From positions 1-64,000 of the forward strand of contig JAQWNG010000015.1 in assembly GCA_029246385.1 (NCBI GenBank): DNA of 64,000 bases, given 5' to 3'. Position numbers and translations under genes: made by a program. Every line of letters starts with the position of its first letter. Position 1 is the first letter of the stretch. Origin of the DNA: Halioglobus sp. GTDB taxonomy: Bacteria > Pseudomonadota > Gammaproteobacteria > Pseudomonadales > Halieaceae. The notes under the pieces were generated by a model, which was not told where the DNA came from, made no database searches, and saw nothing but the letters and a program-made list of their open reading frames with translations. This document shows, piece by piece, positions 18,194 to 27,207 of the stretch.

Positions 18194-19837
18194 ATGAAAA
18201 TGATCAAAACACAATTAGCATTCGTTGCAGGTGTTACCGCAATGAGTCTGTCCATCGAGTCTTTTTCACACGGGTATGTTTCACAACCAGAAAGTCGCTC
18301 TTATCTATGCAAGTTAGGCGAGAATACTGGTTGTGGCGCCGTTCAATATGAACCTCAATCTGTGGAAGGCATGGACGGCAGCCCACGCTTCCCAGTGGGC
18401 GGCCCGGCTGATGGCACCATTGCTGCAGCGGGGAGTCCCGCTTGGTCAGAGCTGAACGCGCAAACTCCCGCTCGCTGGTCGAAGAATGACATTTCTGCTG
18501 GAACTAACGTTTTTACTTGGACGTTTACTGCCAACCATACCGCTCGCGATTGGCGATACTTCATTACCAATCCCGACTGGGATCAATCACAACCCTTGTC
18601 GCGCTCCGCGTTTGAACTAAGCCCCTTTTGCGAATATGACGGCGGCATGATGCGCCCACCAATGACCGTGCAACATTCGTGTGAAGTCCCAGCTCGCGAA
18701 GGTTATCAGATCATCTTAGCGGTATGGGATGTCGGCGATACGGCAGCATCCTTCTACAACGCGATTGACGTGAACTTCGACGGCGGCGACATGGCGGTAA
18801 TCGAAGACAACGCCTTTCTAGAAGTGGGCACCATCTCGGGTGCAGTTGCACTTAGCCCAGGGGACACTGTCTATACACGCGTAATGGATGAAAATGGTGA
18901 GAATGCCGCACTGTCTGTGACCTACACAGCAACCGTTGCCACCACCGGCGCAGCTGCAAGCCTGGAACTCGCGCGAGCCATCAACGCACAAGGATATTTC
19001 TTCGCAGGTGAAAAATCAGGTGACACGTTTACCCCAATCGCTGGCGCGAACAAAATTTATGCCATGGGAAATGACGACATTCAATCCATTCAAGTCGCCA
19101 TTGAATTTGCAAACGCAGAAGCGGAATACCAGGTCACTCTGTCGAACGTAGATTCCCCTGTAGACATAAACAGCTTGGGAATGGCTGATGTCAACTTTAC
19201 GGTATCGACGAATGGCGCAATGGACATTGTCGCCACACTGTTCGATGCTAGCGGTGCGACAGTCACCAGCGATACCTTTAGCCTAGATGACACCATGCCA
19301 ATTCCTGATAACGTCGGTTCCTGTGATTCACCTGAGCCAGGCCTTCCCATGCAACCTACTGATCTAAAGCTGCACGTGCACGAAGCCTTTGCGGGTGACT
19401 ATACGCTGGTTATTGTTGCTACAGCCATTCAAGGTAATGCGACCATTCAAAATACCGCGAACGTAACCTTGGTAGGTTCAGGTGCAGAAACCCCTGCAAT
19501 CGACGACGCAGGTTCTTGCGGTATCTCTGACCCCATGGCTTCTATGCAGCCGGCCTTTAACTTATCCACTGTCTACACCGGCGGAGAAGTGGTCAGTTAC
19601 AGCGGCCTGATCTATAAAGCAAAATGGTGGACTGTTGATGTTGCTCCTGACGCGACGAATGCATTCGAACTAGTGTCTGATATTCGTCTAGACTATTCTG
19701 ACTCCACCATTTTTCTTGAAGGTGCAGAGGCGATATTCGAAAGTGACGTTTACCGCGCCAACTGGTGGACACTTGGATACTCGCCAATGGAAGACCCTGA
19801 TGCATGGTCGTTGATTGGCCCTGCTCCGTCATGTTAA
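18194..19837 (+). CDS. Secreted AA10 lytic polysaccharide monooxygenase, GbpA-like
   Basis: A copper-dependent oxidative enzyme that should cut chitin or cellulose. After a signal peptide (1-25) the mature protein begins with His26 in HGYVSQPESR. With His115 in TANHTARDWR it forms the copper histidine brace. The catalytic domain spans about 26-205. The next segment, from LEVGTISGAVALSPGDTVYTRV, resembles the second domain of the Vibrio colonisation factor GbpA. The C-terminus has two short Trp-rich modules (YKAKWWTVD near 490 and YRANWWTLG near 525) like CBM5/CBM73 chitin-binding domains. It is a single-gene unit with a terminator right after it. Regulation not visible. Confidence 0.92.
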   Translation: MKMIKTQLAFVAGVTAMSLSIESFSHGYVSQPESRSYLCKLGENTGCGAVQYEPQSVEGMDGSPRFPVGGPADGTIAAAGSPAWSELNAQTPARWSKNDISAGTNVFTWTFTANHTARDWRYFITNPDWDQSQPLSRSAFELSPFCEYDGGMMRPPMTVQHSCEVPAREGYQIILAVWDVGDTAASFYNAIDVNFDGGDMAVIEDNAFLEVGTISGAVALSPGDTVYTRVMDENGENAALSVTYTATVATTGAAASLELARAINAQGYFFAGEKSGDTFTPIAGANKIYAMGNDDIQSIQVAIEFANAEAEYQVTLSNVDSPVDINSLGMADVNFTVSTNGAMDIVATLFDASGATVTSDTFSLDDTMPIPDNVGSCDSPEPGLPMQPTDLKLHVHEAFAGDYTLVIVATAIQGNATIQNTANVTLVGSGAETPAIDDAGSCGISDPMASMQPAFNLSTVYTGGEVVSYSGLIYKAKWWTVDVAPDATNAFELVSDIRLDYSDSTIFLEGAEAIFESDVYRANWWTLGYSPMEDPDAWSLIGPAPSC

Positions 19838-19844
19838 CGGACGT

Positions 19845-19866
19845 GGAGAACTTCGTTCTCCGTTTT
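19845..19866 (+). terminator. Rho-independent terminator of the LPMO gene
   Basis: GGAGAAC (19845-19851), loop TTC, GTTCTCC (19855-19861), then G and TTTT. The 7-bp stem is perfect and sits 8 bases after the LPMO stop codon. The T-run is short, so termination may be partial. Confidence 0.75.
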
Positions 19867-20028
19867 CAAGTTATATATTTTAATGCTGCGATCCTTCCTA
19901 TGCGTACCTTAGCACCAAGGGAGGAATGAGCATCGCAAATAGTAGCGTTAGTTATTGCGCCTATTTTTACTTAAAAAAACGCACTCTGCTAATGCAAATT
20001 TTGTGCTTTGCCTTATACTTTCGACGAT

Positions 20029-20341
20029 GCGACCCTTGTTCGAAAATAATCTCGATCTGAACCGTATAGGCATTGCTCCGACAATCATTGCGTCTGTTAT
20101 GAACTTAACCTTTCTCGCTGTGTCGGGTGCATTGGCTGCACGTCCAGCCGTCGCGCTCAAATTTTCTGTTACTACGACAGACCTGCAAGGGGTTATCAAC
20201 GGTTACGCGCTTGCGGCTTTCTTGAGGGTAAGTCACCAGCGTGCTGATCTTTTAGCCACAAAAATCCGACCATTGATGGAGGCAGCATTTGCAGGCCTGG
20301 CTTCGTTAATTGACAGTGCGCCAGGCTCCCGGGCAGAGTGA
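20029..20341 (+). CDS. Possible small hypothetical protein overlapping the protease gene
   Basis: An open frame of 103 residues from the ATG at 20029 (an in-frame ATG at 19955 is also possible). I recognise no family. Residues about 18-45 are hydrophobic and Ala-rich and could cross a membrane. Its stop overlaps the GTG start of the protease as GTGA, the pattern of translational coupling, which is the main reason to list it. Against it: no clear ribosome-binding site, no family resemblance, and a remnant gene or chance frame is quite possible. The rest of the 19867-20337 stretch holds nothing I can identify. Confidence 0.25.
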
Positions 20342-21081
20342 CGCCCCAGCGAAAATATTCAGCGACCCTGTTAATGCTATGTTGCCTGTTGTTGCCAAGT
20401 GCAGTTGGCTCGGCGGACTCGCGGCAGGTGCTTACCGCAGCGTCCTCCCCATGGCTGCGCGCTGTGGGCAAACTTCAGGTGCCAGGACAGCGCTATCGCA
20501 ATGGCCATAGCTCACACTATTTAGAAGATTGCAGCGCCACTCTCGTTTCCAGTGCCACGCAACGCGATGCCAATACCATCATCACTGCCTGGCACTGTCT
20601 GGAGCTCTATGGGGACCTGAGCAAGCCGATCCTCTTTACGGCAGTAACCGTTTCGGGAGAGTCATTAGAGCGAGAGGCTTTGCGCTTAGCCGATGGTGGC
20701 GGAATGCACGCCGATTGGGCTATCTTACGCCTGCGCCGCAAGATAAGTTCACAGCAGATTATTGCTTTAAATGTTCACCCTCACATTGCCGACCCGGATC
20801 AACCAATAACCATGGCAGGTTACTCTAGCGACAGCGGAATAGGCAACTCAGGGCAGACCTTAACCTTCGACCCCGCCTGTGCCATATATCAGCAGCAGCC
20901 CAGGCTTGGCGATACAAACTGTGTGGCGCACAAGGGCGCCTCGGGTGGTGCAGTAGTGCAACTCTCTGAAAGTGGTCAGCCGCTGATATGCGGCGTCATC
21001 TCGCAAGGCAATGGTGAAGGGCGCAGCACTTTTGTTCCAGTAAGTAGATTCAGAAATGCTATTAATCTTTACCTGCAATAA
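20338..21081 (+). CDS. Secreted trypsin-like serine protease
   Basis: A 247-residue protein with a signal peptide (PQRKYSATLLMLCCLLLPSAVGSA, about 3-26). The S1 triad is visible: His in ITAWHCLEL (about 84), Asp in HADWAILRL (about 127), Ser in HKGASGGAVV (about 202). Several cysteines could form disulfides. I keep the GTG at 20338 as start because it supplies the basic n-region of the signal peptide; an ATG at codon 13 would remove it. It is convergent with trhO. Target proteins unknown; the LPMO gene upstream suggests a shared extracellular setting only. Confidence 0.82.
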   Translation: MTPQRKYSATLLMLCCLLLPSAVGSADSRQVLTAASSPWLRAVGKLQVPGQRYRNGHSSHYLEDCSATLVSSATQRDANTIITAWHCLELYGDLSKPILFTAVTVSGESLEREALRLADGGGMHADWAILRLRRKISSQQIIALNVHPHIADPDQPITMAGYSSDSGIGNSGQTLTFDPACAIYQQQPRLGDTNCVAHKGASGGAVVQLSESGQPLICGVISQGNGEGRSTFVPVSRFRNAINLYLQ

Positions 21082-21112
21082 TCGCCAGTGACTTCAGAGC
21101 AAAAAAAATCGA

Positions 21113-22066
21113 TCACTCGACGTCAATTTTTACTTTAGACAGCTGACGCTCTGGCGGCGGCGCTCCGACATGAATCTCACCTCGCAGCGCGGCTAGTTCT
21201 ACTTGCTTTTGGCGCTCTCTGAAGCGCGTTGCTTGATCTAGCGTCAGACCGTCGTAGCAATATGGACAGCACACTCCCACTTCATACTGGCCAGAATGCT
21301 TGTCCTCTTCAGTAATGGGGTGACGGCAACCAAAGCACTGGTCATAACGGCCTTTGTCTAGTTGGTGATCAACCGAAACTCTGTTATCGAAGACAAAACA
21401 CTCGCCCCTCCAAAGGCTATCTCGCTGCGGCACGTCCTCGAGATATTTCAAAATCCCCCCTTGCAGGTGATACACCTCCTCAAAGCCTTCACTCAGCATA
21501 AAAGCAGAAGCTTTTTCACAGCGAATTCCTCCAGTGCAGAACATCGCGACTTTCTTATGCTTGTCAGGGTCAAGATTCGTACGCACAAAGTCCGGGAATT
21601 CTCGAAAGTTTTGAGTACGCGGATCAACGGCGCCACTAAAACCACCAATGTCGCACTCATAATCATTGCGCGTATCAATCACAAAAACATCAGGATCGCT
21701 GATAAGATCATTCCAATCGCGAGGGCTGACATAAGTCCCGGCACGCGTATTCGGATCAATACCTGGCAAACCCATCGTAACAATTTCTTTCTTCAGCTTG
21801 ACCTTCATACGATGAAAAGGCACGTGATCATCGCAAGACTCCTTGTGATCTAAGTCAGCGAGGCGAGAATCACTGCGCAGGAAGGCAATCACATCGGCTA
21901 TGCCTTCCCTACTCCCTGCGATGGTCCCATTAACCCCCTCTCGCGCCAGCAGTAACGTTCCTCGCACACCTGCCGTCACGCACGCGTCCAGCAGTGGCTC
22001 ACGCAACTCCTGATAATCTTCTAACGTGACAAATTTATACAGCGCTGCAACGACGACTGATTCCAT
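21113..22066 (-). CDS. trhO: tRNA uridine(34) hydroxylase TrhO (YceA family, rhodanese domain)
   Basis: Uses oxygen to hydroxylate uridine 34 in certain tRNA anticodons, an early step toward 5-carboxymethoxyuridine-type modification. The 317-residue protein has an N-terminal ferredoxin-like domain (about 1-95) with [15 protein letters not shown], and a rhodanese domain with the active-site Cys in [12 protein letters not shown] (about 180). The C-terminus is Cys-rich ([15 protein letters not shown]), as is common in the family. AGGG precedes the ATG. It follows bolA by 9 bases and is surely co-transcribed with it. Confidence 0.95.
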   Translation of the reverse strand: MESVVVAALYKFVTLEDYQELREPLLDACVTAGVRGTLLLAREGVNGTIAGSREGIADVIAFLRSDSRLADLDHKESCDDHVPFHRMKVKLKKEIVTMGLPGIDPNTRAGTYVSPRDWNDLISDPDVFVIDTRNDYECDIGGFSGAVDPRTQNFREFPDFVRTNLDPDKHKKVAMFCTGGIRCEKASAFMLSEGFEEVYHLQGGILKYLEDVPQRDSLWRGECFVFDNRVSVDHQLDKGRYDQCFGCRHPITEEDKHSGQYEVGVCCPYCYDGLTLDQATRFRERQKQVELAALRGEIHVGAPPPERQLSKVKIDVE

Positions 22067-22075
22067 TATTTCGCC

Positions 22076-22399
22076 CTAGGTTTGATCTGGCTTACTACCA
22101 CCGAGGCATTTTGGCGAAGCATGCACTGCCTGCTCTCTTTGCTCCCATTCGACAGCAGTGTGCGTATGCAACGCAAGCGCATGCACTGGCCCAGCAAGTT
22201 GCGGCGCTAACACAGCATAGACCTGTTGATGTCGAGCGACTCTGGAAAAACCGTCAAAGCTACTACTAACCACAACGACCCGAAAATGAGTTTCTGAATC
22301 CGCTGACACGCTGTGCATATGACTTTCATTAAAAACTTCTAGGAATGCTGGAGCAAAGCTGCTCTGAAGTTGCTGCTCTATCTGTTGCTGTATAATCAT
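22076..22399 (-). CDS. bolA: BolA-family protein
   Basis: A 107-residue BolA/IbaG-type protein, a partner of monothiol glutaredoxins in iron-sulfur handling and a stress and morphology factor. FNESHMHSVSADSETHFRVVVVSSSFDG and VYAVLAPQLAGPVHALALHTHT are the family core, including the conserved His used in cluster binding. It has a proper AGG before the ATG. The bolA-trhO pairing occurs in many Pseudomonas-like bacteria. The last 20 residues are unconserved. Confidence 0.93.
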   Translation of the reverse strand: MIIQQQIEQQLQSSFAPAFLEVFNESHMHSVSADSETHFRVVVVSSSFDGFSRVARHQQVYAVLAPQLAGPVHALALHTHTAVEWEQREQAVHASPKCLGGSKPDQT

Positions 22400-22479
22400 A
22401 ATAGACCTGCTAACAATGGCAAAGGAATCAAAACGTCTAAATTATAACCAAGCTTAGAGCGCGGTGACAGCTGCAAACT

Positions 22480-23520
22480 TCAGCCTTTACTGATGCGGCG
22501 GCTGGCGCGAAACTGTCCAGGTGTCTGTAGCGTCCATTTTTTGAATGATCGATGAAAGGCACTAGGGTCAGTGAACCCCATCTGCAGCGCGACCTCATTA
22601 ACTGACAATTCCGGCCGAATAAGGCACAGTTTGGCGGCTTCGCAGCGGGCTTGGTCCTTGAGTTGCTGGAATGTTGTGCCCTCGCGCTTCAATCTGCGCC
22701 GAAGCGTCGGGGCAGACATCTTCAGTGCACTGCTTATGGTTTCAAATCCCGGAAACCCGTCACTAAAATCGTGGCCTATCATGGCTTTTACCTGCGCAGA
22801 GGTGTTATTCGCCTCTGGGCTAGTCTCCATCATGAGCAACTGATACGGAGCAGTGCGTAAAAACTCACGCAGAGAATGTTCCGTATGCACAATAGACCAA
22901 CCAAGACATGCGCTATCAAAATAAAGCAAGTCGTGCGCCTGATTGAAATATAGCGGACAACCAAACAACGTTTCGTATTTCTCTAATCGCTCAGGAGTGT
23001 CTCCAGAGAAATCCACTCGTTTTAACTCTATCGGCCGTCCGCAAAGCCAGCCGAAAAAACGGTGCCACATAGACAATCCGTAGGCGTCTGCTGCCTCGAC
23101 GCGCGGCCGATCGTGTCGCACCATAGTGCGATAACCTACTCGAGCGAACTGATCACTGAAGTTAGCGTATAGCTGACTGGCCTCCCCAAAAAATGTTCGA
23201 TAAAATTCTGCCGCACGCTGAATTGCCTGCCCGAGGTTGTCGCATGAAATAATGCAATAGCACATCATGCGAAAGGCCCCAGGCGCGACTAACTCACTGC
23301 CCGTCGTGCCGAAGGTTTCATCCTGTAAAAGCCTCAAGACGCTCTGGTAAATGCGAGAATATTGTATGGCACTGATCTCGCTATCATATGCAGGATCAGA
23401 GTCATTCAGTGGGTCAAAATCTAAACCGGCATCACTGAGAACAAGACTAAAATTGTAGCCCTTATCCCCTACCATACGTAGCAGTGTCTTGACGAATCGA
23501 GTTGGAACGCGGTTACTCAT
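22480..23520 (-). CDS. AraC-family transcriptional regulator with N-terminal AraC_N-type domain
   Basis: A 346-residue regulator. The N-terminal two thirds match the ligand-binding domain found in OruR/ArgR/VirS-like AraC proteins. The C-terminal 100 residues contain two helix-turn-helices (FETISSALKMSAPTLRRRL and SVNEVALQMGFTDPSAFHRSFKKW). Members of this group often control lipid, steroid or amino-acid catabolism. It stands alone, 80 bases upstream of bolA on the same strand and 152 bases from the divergent hypothetical gene. Target and ligand unknown. Confidence 0.9.
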   Translation of the reverse strand: MSNRVPTRFVKTLLRMVGDKGYNFSLVLSDAGLDFDPLNDSDPAYDSEISAIQYSRIYQSVLRLLQDETFGTTGSELVAPGAFRMMCYCIISCDNLGQAIQRAAEFYRTFFGEASQLYANFSDQFARVGYRTMVRHDRPRVEAADAYGLSMWHRFFGWLCGRPIELKRVDFSGDTPERLEKYETLFGCPLYFNQAHDLLYFDSACLGWSIVHTEHSLREFLRTAPYQLLMMETSPEANNTSAQVKAMIGHDFSDGFPGFETISSALKMSAPTLRRRLKREGTTFQQLKDQARCEAAKLCLIRPELSVNEVALQMGFTDPSAFHRSFKKWTLQTPGQFRASRRISKG

Positions 23521-23672
23521 GAAAATACAATCTTACAGATCAATGGAACTAGTCTAGCAGAAGCTGGTCACTAGGGCAGCCATAAACCGTGCGGGCTATA
23601 ACTAGGAATCAGACAAGACCCTATTAACAGTAAACCGTATACTACGATCAATAACTCAATGAGACCGAGGCA

Positions 23673-24356
23673 ATGACAGAGCGCTACAACGTTTATTTCG
23701 CCGGCCGGCTAGTGGAGGGACATGATCTAGACACTGTCCGGGAAGAGCTAGCCAAACTGTTTAACGCGGATCAACAGACCCTAGACAAATTATTCAACGG
23801 CGAAGTCCAGTTGATTAAAAGCGGCTGCGACAAAGCGACCGCCATAAAATACAAGATTGTAATGCAGCGAGCCGGTGCAGAGCCTACTTTGGCCAAGGTC
23901 GCGTCTGCGTCCAAGCAGGCTAATGATGAATCTATAAAAGCGCACACTGCGGAGACGAAAATCGCGGCGCTGGCGGCTGCTCCCGTCAACAGAAGTTTCG
24001 ATACACCAGGATCCATCGTAAAGACACCTACCATGCCGCAGGAAGCCACGCCAGCATTAGATGGGATTGGCCTGTCGCCTGTTGGAACAGACGTCTTGCA
24101 AATCAATGAACGTGCCGCGCCGATAAACCTTAGCGTCGATACCTCTGCGCTAACATTGAATACCTTGGGGCAGCGCTTATCGCAGAAATCGTCATCGCCT
24201 CCTGCCATGCCCGACACTAGTCACCTCAAAGTAGCAAAAGTCGGTGACATCATTCCCAACTTGCTGCCGCCCACAAAGCCGGCTTCACCCAATATCGACA
24301 ACCTTATGCTGTCGCCGTTAAACTTCGACTTTAGGGACGACAGGATACTCGAATAA
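23673..24356 (+). CDS. Hypothetical protein with a conserved N-terminal domain and Pro-rich repeats
   Basis: A 227-residue protein with no signal peptide or membrane segment. Residues 1-75 (YNVYFAGRLVEGHD...LFNGEVQLIKSG...AGAEPTL) match a small domain that I recall at the start of several uncharacterised gammaproteobacterial proteins, some of them membrane proteins. The rest is low-complexity, Ala/Pro/Ser-rich and probably disordered. It repeats a theme: LSPVGTDVLQ near residue 133, then PDTSHLKVAKVGDIIP near 188. Related proteins carry similar 'PDTSHL.LA..G' tails. Function unknown. It is divergent from the AraC gene. Confidence 0.75.
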   Translation: MTERYNVYFAGRLVEGHDLDTVREELAKLFNADQQTLDKLFNGEVQLIKSGCDKATAIKYKIVMQRAGAEPTLAKVASASKQANDESIKAHTAETKIAALAAAPVNRSFDTPGSIVKTPTMPQEATPALDGIGLSPVGTDVLQINERAAPINLSVDTSALTLNTLGQRLSQKSSSPPAMPDTSHLKVAKVGDIIPNLLPPTKPASPNIDNLMLSPLNFDFRDDRILE

Positions 24357-24466
24357 AAGTCCTTGCTGCAGGATTTAACAGCATTGCCTGTTACACCGTC
24401 TAAGGGGCTGATTGGGCTTCCTTAAAGCTTTGGCGCGCTGGCGAACCCTATTTGGCAAATAGTGTG

Positions 24467-25846
24467 CTAAGGCAGTTCGACTTTGACTCGCAAACCTGGA
24501 TTGTTGTTGGCCAACTCTACAGAGCCATAATGATACTGCGCAATCGCTTGCACTAGACTAAGGCCCAAACCATGCCCCGGATGCTCCCCGCGACTGGATT
24601 CCACACGATAGAAGCGCCGAAATACGTGGTCACGTTCCAAGAAAGCAATACCAGGTCCAGAATCAGAAATAACAACGCAATGCCTGCGACTGCCGTCAGC
24701 TGTCAGCTTTGTGCTCATCTGCACCCGAATATGGCCGAGCGACTGTGTATACTTAACGGCATTGTCCAGCAGATTAGCAAACATTTGGAACAATAAATCT
24801 GTATCCCCTTTGCACACCTGCGGCTCGGGAGCCTCCAACGCGAGGTCAATAGACCGTTGCTCCGCCAGTGGCTCATAGAGTTCTACTACATCTCGAAGCA
24901 AAGCTCGCAACTCAACGTCGCTGCCGCCGGCCAAGCGGCTGCCCGATTCCAAGGTGGAGATTCGCAATACCGCGTTAAATGAAGACAAAAGTTCATCACA
25001 TTCCTCAATAATACGCTCCAGTTGCCCACCCTCCTCTTGGCGTGATCGGTCCCGAAGTTGACTAAGATCGTTGCGCATCCTCGTCAAAGGTGTCCGCAAA
25101 TCATGCGCTATGTTGTCAGAGACACGCCGTACCCCCTGCATCAGCGCCTCCATCTGCTCCAGCATCTGATTCATGAACATAGCCAATACGCGAATATAAC
25201 CCTTCTCCTCCTTTACCTGCAGTCGTTCGTTTGCGCCCCCTCGAATGATGCGGGAAACCTCCAGATTCAGGCGTTCGACTCGATCTAACGTCCGCGCCGC
25301 ACTAAAAAACCCCCCTATGACACCCAATATCCAGGTCGCAATTAAAAATCTAAAGAGCGTCGTAAATACTAGCTCTGCGCGATCAACAATATCGGCATAA
25401 TCACGCGCCACCATGACTTCGTAGCCGTCTCCAAGCAACATGGGATAGGCTAAGAACTCGACATCAATCGACTGACCCCAATTCTGCAGCGCCAGTTCAA
25501 AGCCTAACCAACCGTCATCAAACTCCCGATAACTCGGGCGTGCGGGCAAGTCTCCAGCAATTTTTATGCCTTCAGCGTCAGTCACCAGATAATAAAACCG
25601 ATGGATTGACGACGATGCCAACTGATCATCGATATACTGAGTGACGCCGGCTAGAGACTGGCCGCTATAAACCACCTCAAGCGTTTCAAGTTCACTCATA
25701 ACGCTTTCACCCAGCGTACGAAAAGAGGTATAGCTGAAATACAAATAAACAGCGCCCAATAGAAGAAACACAATAGCGCTAAGAGCTGTCACATAGGTAA
25801 CGATGCCACGAAAAGTGAGGCTTCTAACGACGTCCCTTGTTTTCAT
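24467..25846 (-). CDS. Sensor histidine kinase
   Basis: A 459-residue inner-membrane kinase. Membrane segments lie at about 13-36 and 163-182, enclosing a periplasmic sensor domain (about 40-160). A HAMP region follows (about 184-240). The phospho-acceptor is His248 in NIAHDLRTPLTRMR. The ATP-binding domain has FANLLDNAVKYT, VISDSGPGIA and GHGLGLSLVQ. It is encoded 10 bases after its response regulator, so the two form one signalling pair. The signal is unknown. Confidence 0.94.
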   Translation of the reverse strand: MKTRDVVRSLTFRGIVTYVTALSAIVFLLLGAVYLYFSYTSFRTLGESVMSELETLEVVYSGQSLAGVTQYIDDQLASSSIHRFYYLVTDAEGIKIAGDLPARPSYREFDDGWLGFELALQNWGQSIDVEFLAYPMLLGDGYEVMVARDYADIVDRAELVFTTLFRFLIATWILGVIGGFFSAARTLDRVERLNLEVSRIIRGGANERLQVKEEKGYIRVLAMFMNQMLEQMEALMQGVRRVSDNIAHDLRTPLTRMRNDLSQLRDRSRQEEGGQLERIIEECDELLSSFNAVLRISTLESGSRLAGGSDVELRALLRDVVELYEPLAEQRSIDLALEAPEPQVCKGDTDLLFQMFANLLDNAVKYTQSLGHIRVQMSTKLTADGSRRHCVVISDSGPGIAFLERDHVFRRFYRVESSRGEHPGHGLGLSLVQAIAQYHYGSVELANNNPGLRVKVELP

Positions 25847-25856
25847 CGCGCTATGC

Positions 25857-26546
25857 TCAGTCGTCCAACTGAGGGCCGAGACGATACCCCTTCCCCCTCA
25901 CTGTAGAGAGTAAAGCATGGTCGAAACCTTTGTCGATTTTCTGCCGCAGGCGCGACACGTGAACGTCGATTACATTCGTCTGCGGATCAAAGTGGTAACC
26001 CCAGACGTGTTCCAACAACATTGCCCGCGTCACAACTTGGCCCGCGTGGCGCATTAGGTACTCCAATAATTTGTATTCTCGGGGTTGCAACGTGATATTG
26101 ATTGCTTGACGTTGCACATGCTGACGCAGCAAGTCCATGGATAGATCAACCACCACCAGAGTGGTTTCCGATTCACCCACAGCCGCAGAGACGCGACGGT
26201 GCAGCACGTCCAGTCTTGCCAACAACTCCGGCATAGCAAATGGCTTTACGAGGTAATCATCGGCCCCGCAGTGCAAACCCTGCACCCGATCGTCAACTTC
26301 ACCAAGAGCACTGAGTATAATCACTGGCGTGTTGTCCCCGGCGTCTCGCAGCGCATTGATTAACGCCAATCCATCCATTTGCGGCATCATCCGATCGATT
26401 ACCATGACATCAAAGGTTGCATTTTGCGCAGCTCGAAGCCCCGCGGCACCGTCGATCTCGCGGACACAGTGATGGCCTACAGCAGTCAGCTCAGTGGCAA
26501 TAAAGTCACCGACCTGCTGATCATCTTCTACTAGGAGTACATTCAT
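25857..26546 (-). CDS. OmpR-family response regulator
   Basis: A 229-residue DNA-binding response regulator and the partner of the kinase downstream. The receiver has the acidic pair in LLVEDDQ, phospho-acceptor Asp51 in MVIDRMMPQMDG, and the Lys in DDYLVKPF. The C-terminal winged helix includes LQPREYKLLEYLMRHAGQVVTRAMLLEHVWG and TVRGKGYRL. I use the ATG at 26546; a TTG five codons earlier is less likely. It is divergent from the RDD gene, so the shared intergenic region may hold its own operator. Confidence 0.94.
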   Translation of the reverse strand: MNVLLVEDDQQVGDFIATELTAVGHHCVREIDGAAGLRAAQNATFDVMVIDRMMPQMDGLALINALRDAGDNTPVIILSALGEVDDRVQGLHCGADDYLVKPFAMPELLARLDVLHRRVSAAVGESETTLVVVDLSMDLLRQHVQRQAINITLQPREYKLLEYLMRHAGQVVTRAMLLEHVWGYHFDPQTNVIDVHVSRLRQKIDKGFDHALLSTVRGKGYRLGPQLDD

Positions 26547-26649
26547 ACGCGCAGACCCCAAACCATGGTGTTAATGTATCATGAGCATGAAGTTGCTCTC
26601 AATTTACATTTCGTTAATACTTTCATTCAATAATGTTAAACTTCAGCCT

Positions 26650-27111
26650 ATGCAAGACAATAATCGATTTTCTAGTCCCTCATTATTGCGACGTTTGACA
26701 GCCATGGTGTATGACACGCTATTGGTCATAGCCCTGATCGCGGCAGTCAACGGACTTGCATTGGGTGTCTTGGTTAAAGCGACAGGCGGGGAACAGCAAA
26801 TTCTCAGCGCACAACTGGCGCAATTTCTGACATCACTGAGTGTCGTATTTTTCTTCAGTATTTTTTGGGTTAAAAGCGGTCAAACGCTCGGTATGCAGAC
26901 GTGGCGTATAAAGCTAGTTGATTTCAAGGGCCATCCGCCCACAATAGGCAAATCCATACTTCGCTGCCTTGGCGCATTTCTATCGGCAGCCTGTCTAGGA
27001 TTTGGCTATCTGTGGTGCTTGGTCGATAGGAACGGTCGCTATTGGCATGACTATATCTCCGGCACCGAGTTGGTATTACTGCCCAACCCGGGAAAGTCGG
27101 AAGAGACTTGA
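26650..27111 (+). CDS. RDD-family membrane protein
   Basis: A 153-residue inner-membrane protein of the RDD family, named for its conserved Arg-Asp-Asp. It shows LLRRLTAMVYDTLLVIALIAAV with the first segment, a second at about 60-80 (FLTSLSVVFFFSIFWVKSGQTLGMQTWRIKLVD) and a third near 110-130. RNGRYWHDYISGTELV ends the family core. Some RDD proteins have been linked to ion or osmolyte transport; no role can be assigned here. An in-frame ATG at 26581 would add 23 residues, but the ATG at 26650 gives the usual length. Confidence 0.85.
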   Translation: MQDNNRFSSPSLLRRLTAMVYDTLLVIALIAAVNGLALGVLVKATGGEQQILSAQLAQFLTSLSVVFFFSIFWVKSGQTLGMQTWRIKLVDFKGHPPTIGKSILRCLGAFLSAACLGFGYLWCLVDRNGRYWHDYISGTELVLLPNPGKSEET

Positions 27112-27207
27112 AACTTAACACTTGAGGTTGCCGTTGGCTTTTTCAGTTCAGTTTAAGCGCCAGCCAGCATAGACTAGAGAATTTTAACTCCTCTGAGGAA
27201 TATATTT

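Noticed and set aside
24425-24466. ATTTG-G-CAAAT palindrome after the sensor kinase gene
   Set aside because: Short and AT-rich; likely by chance.
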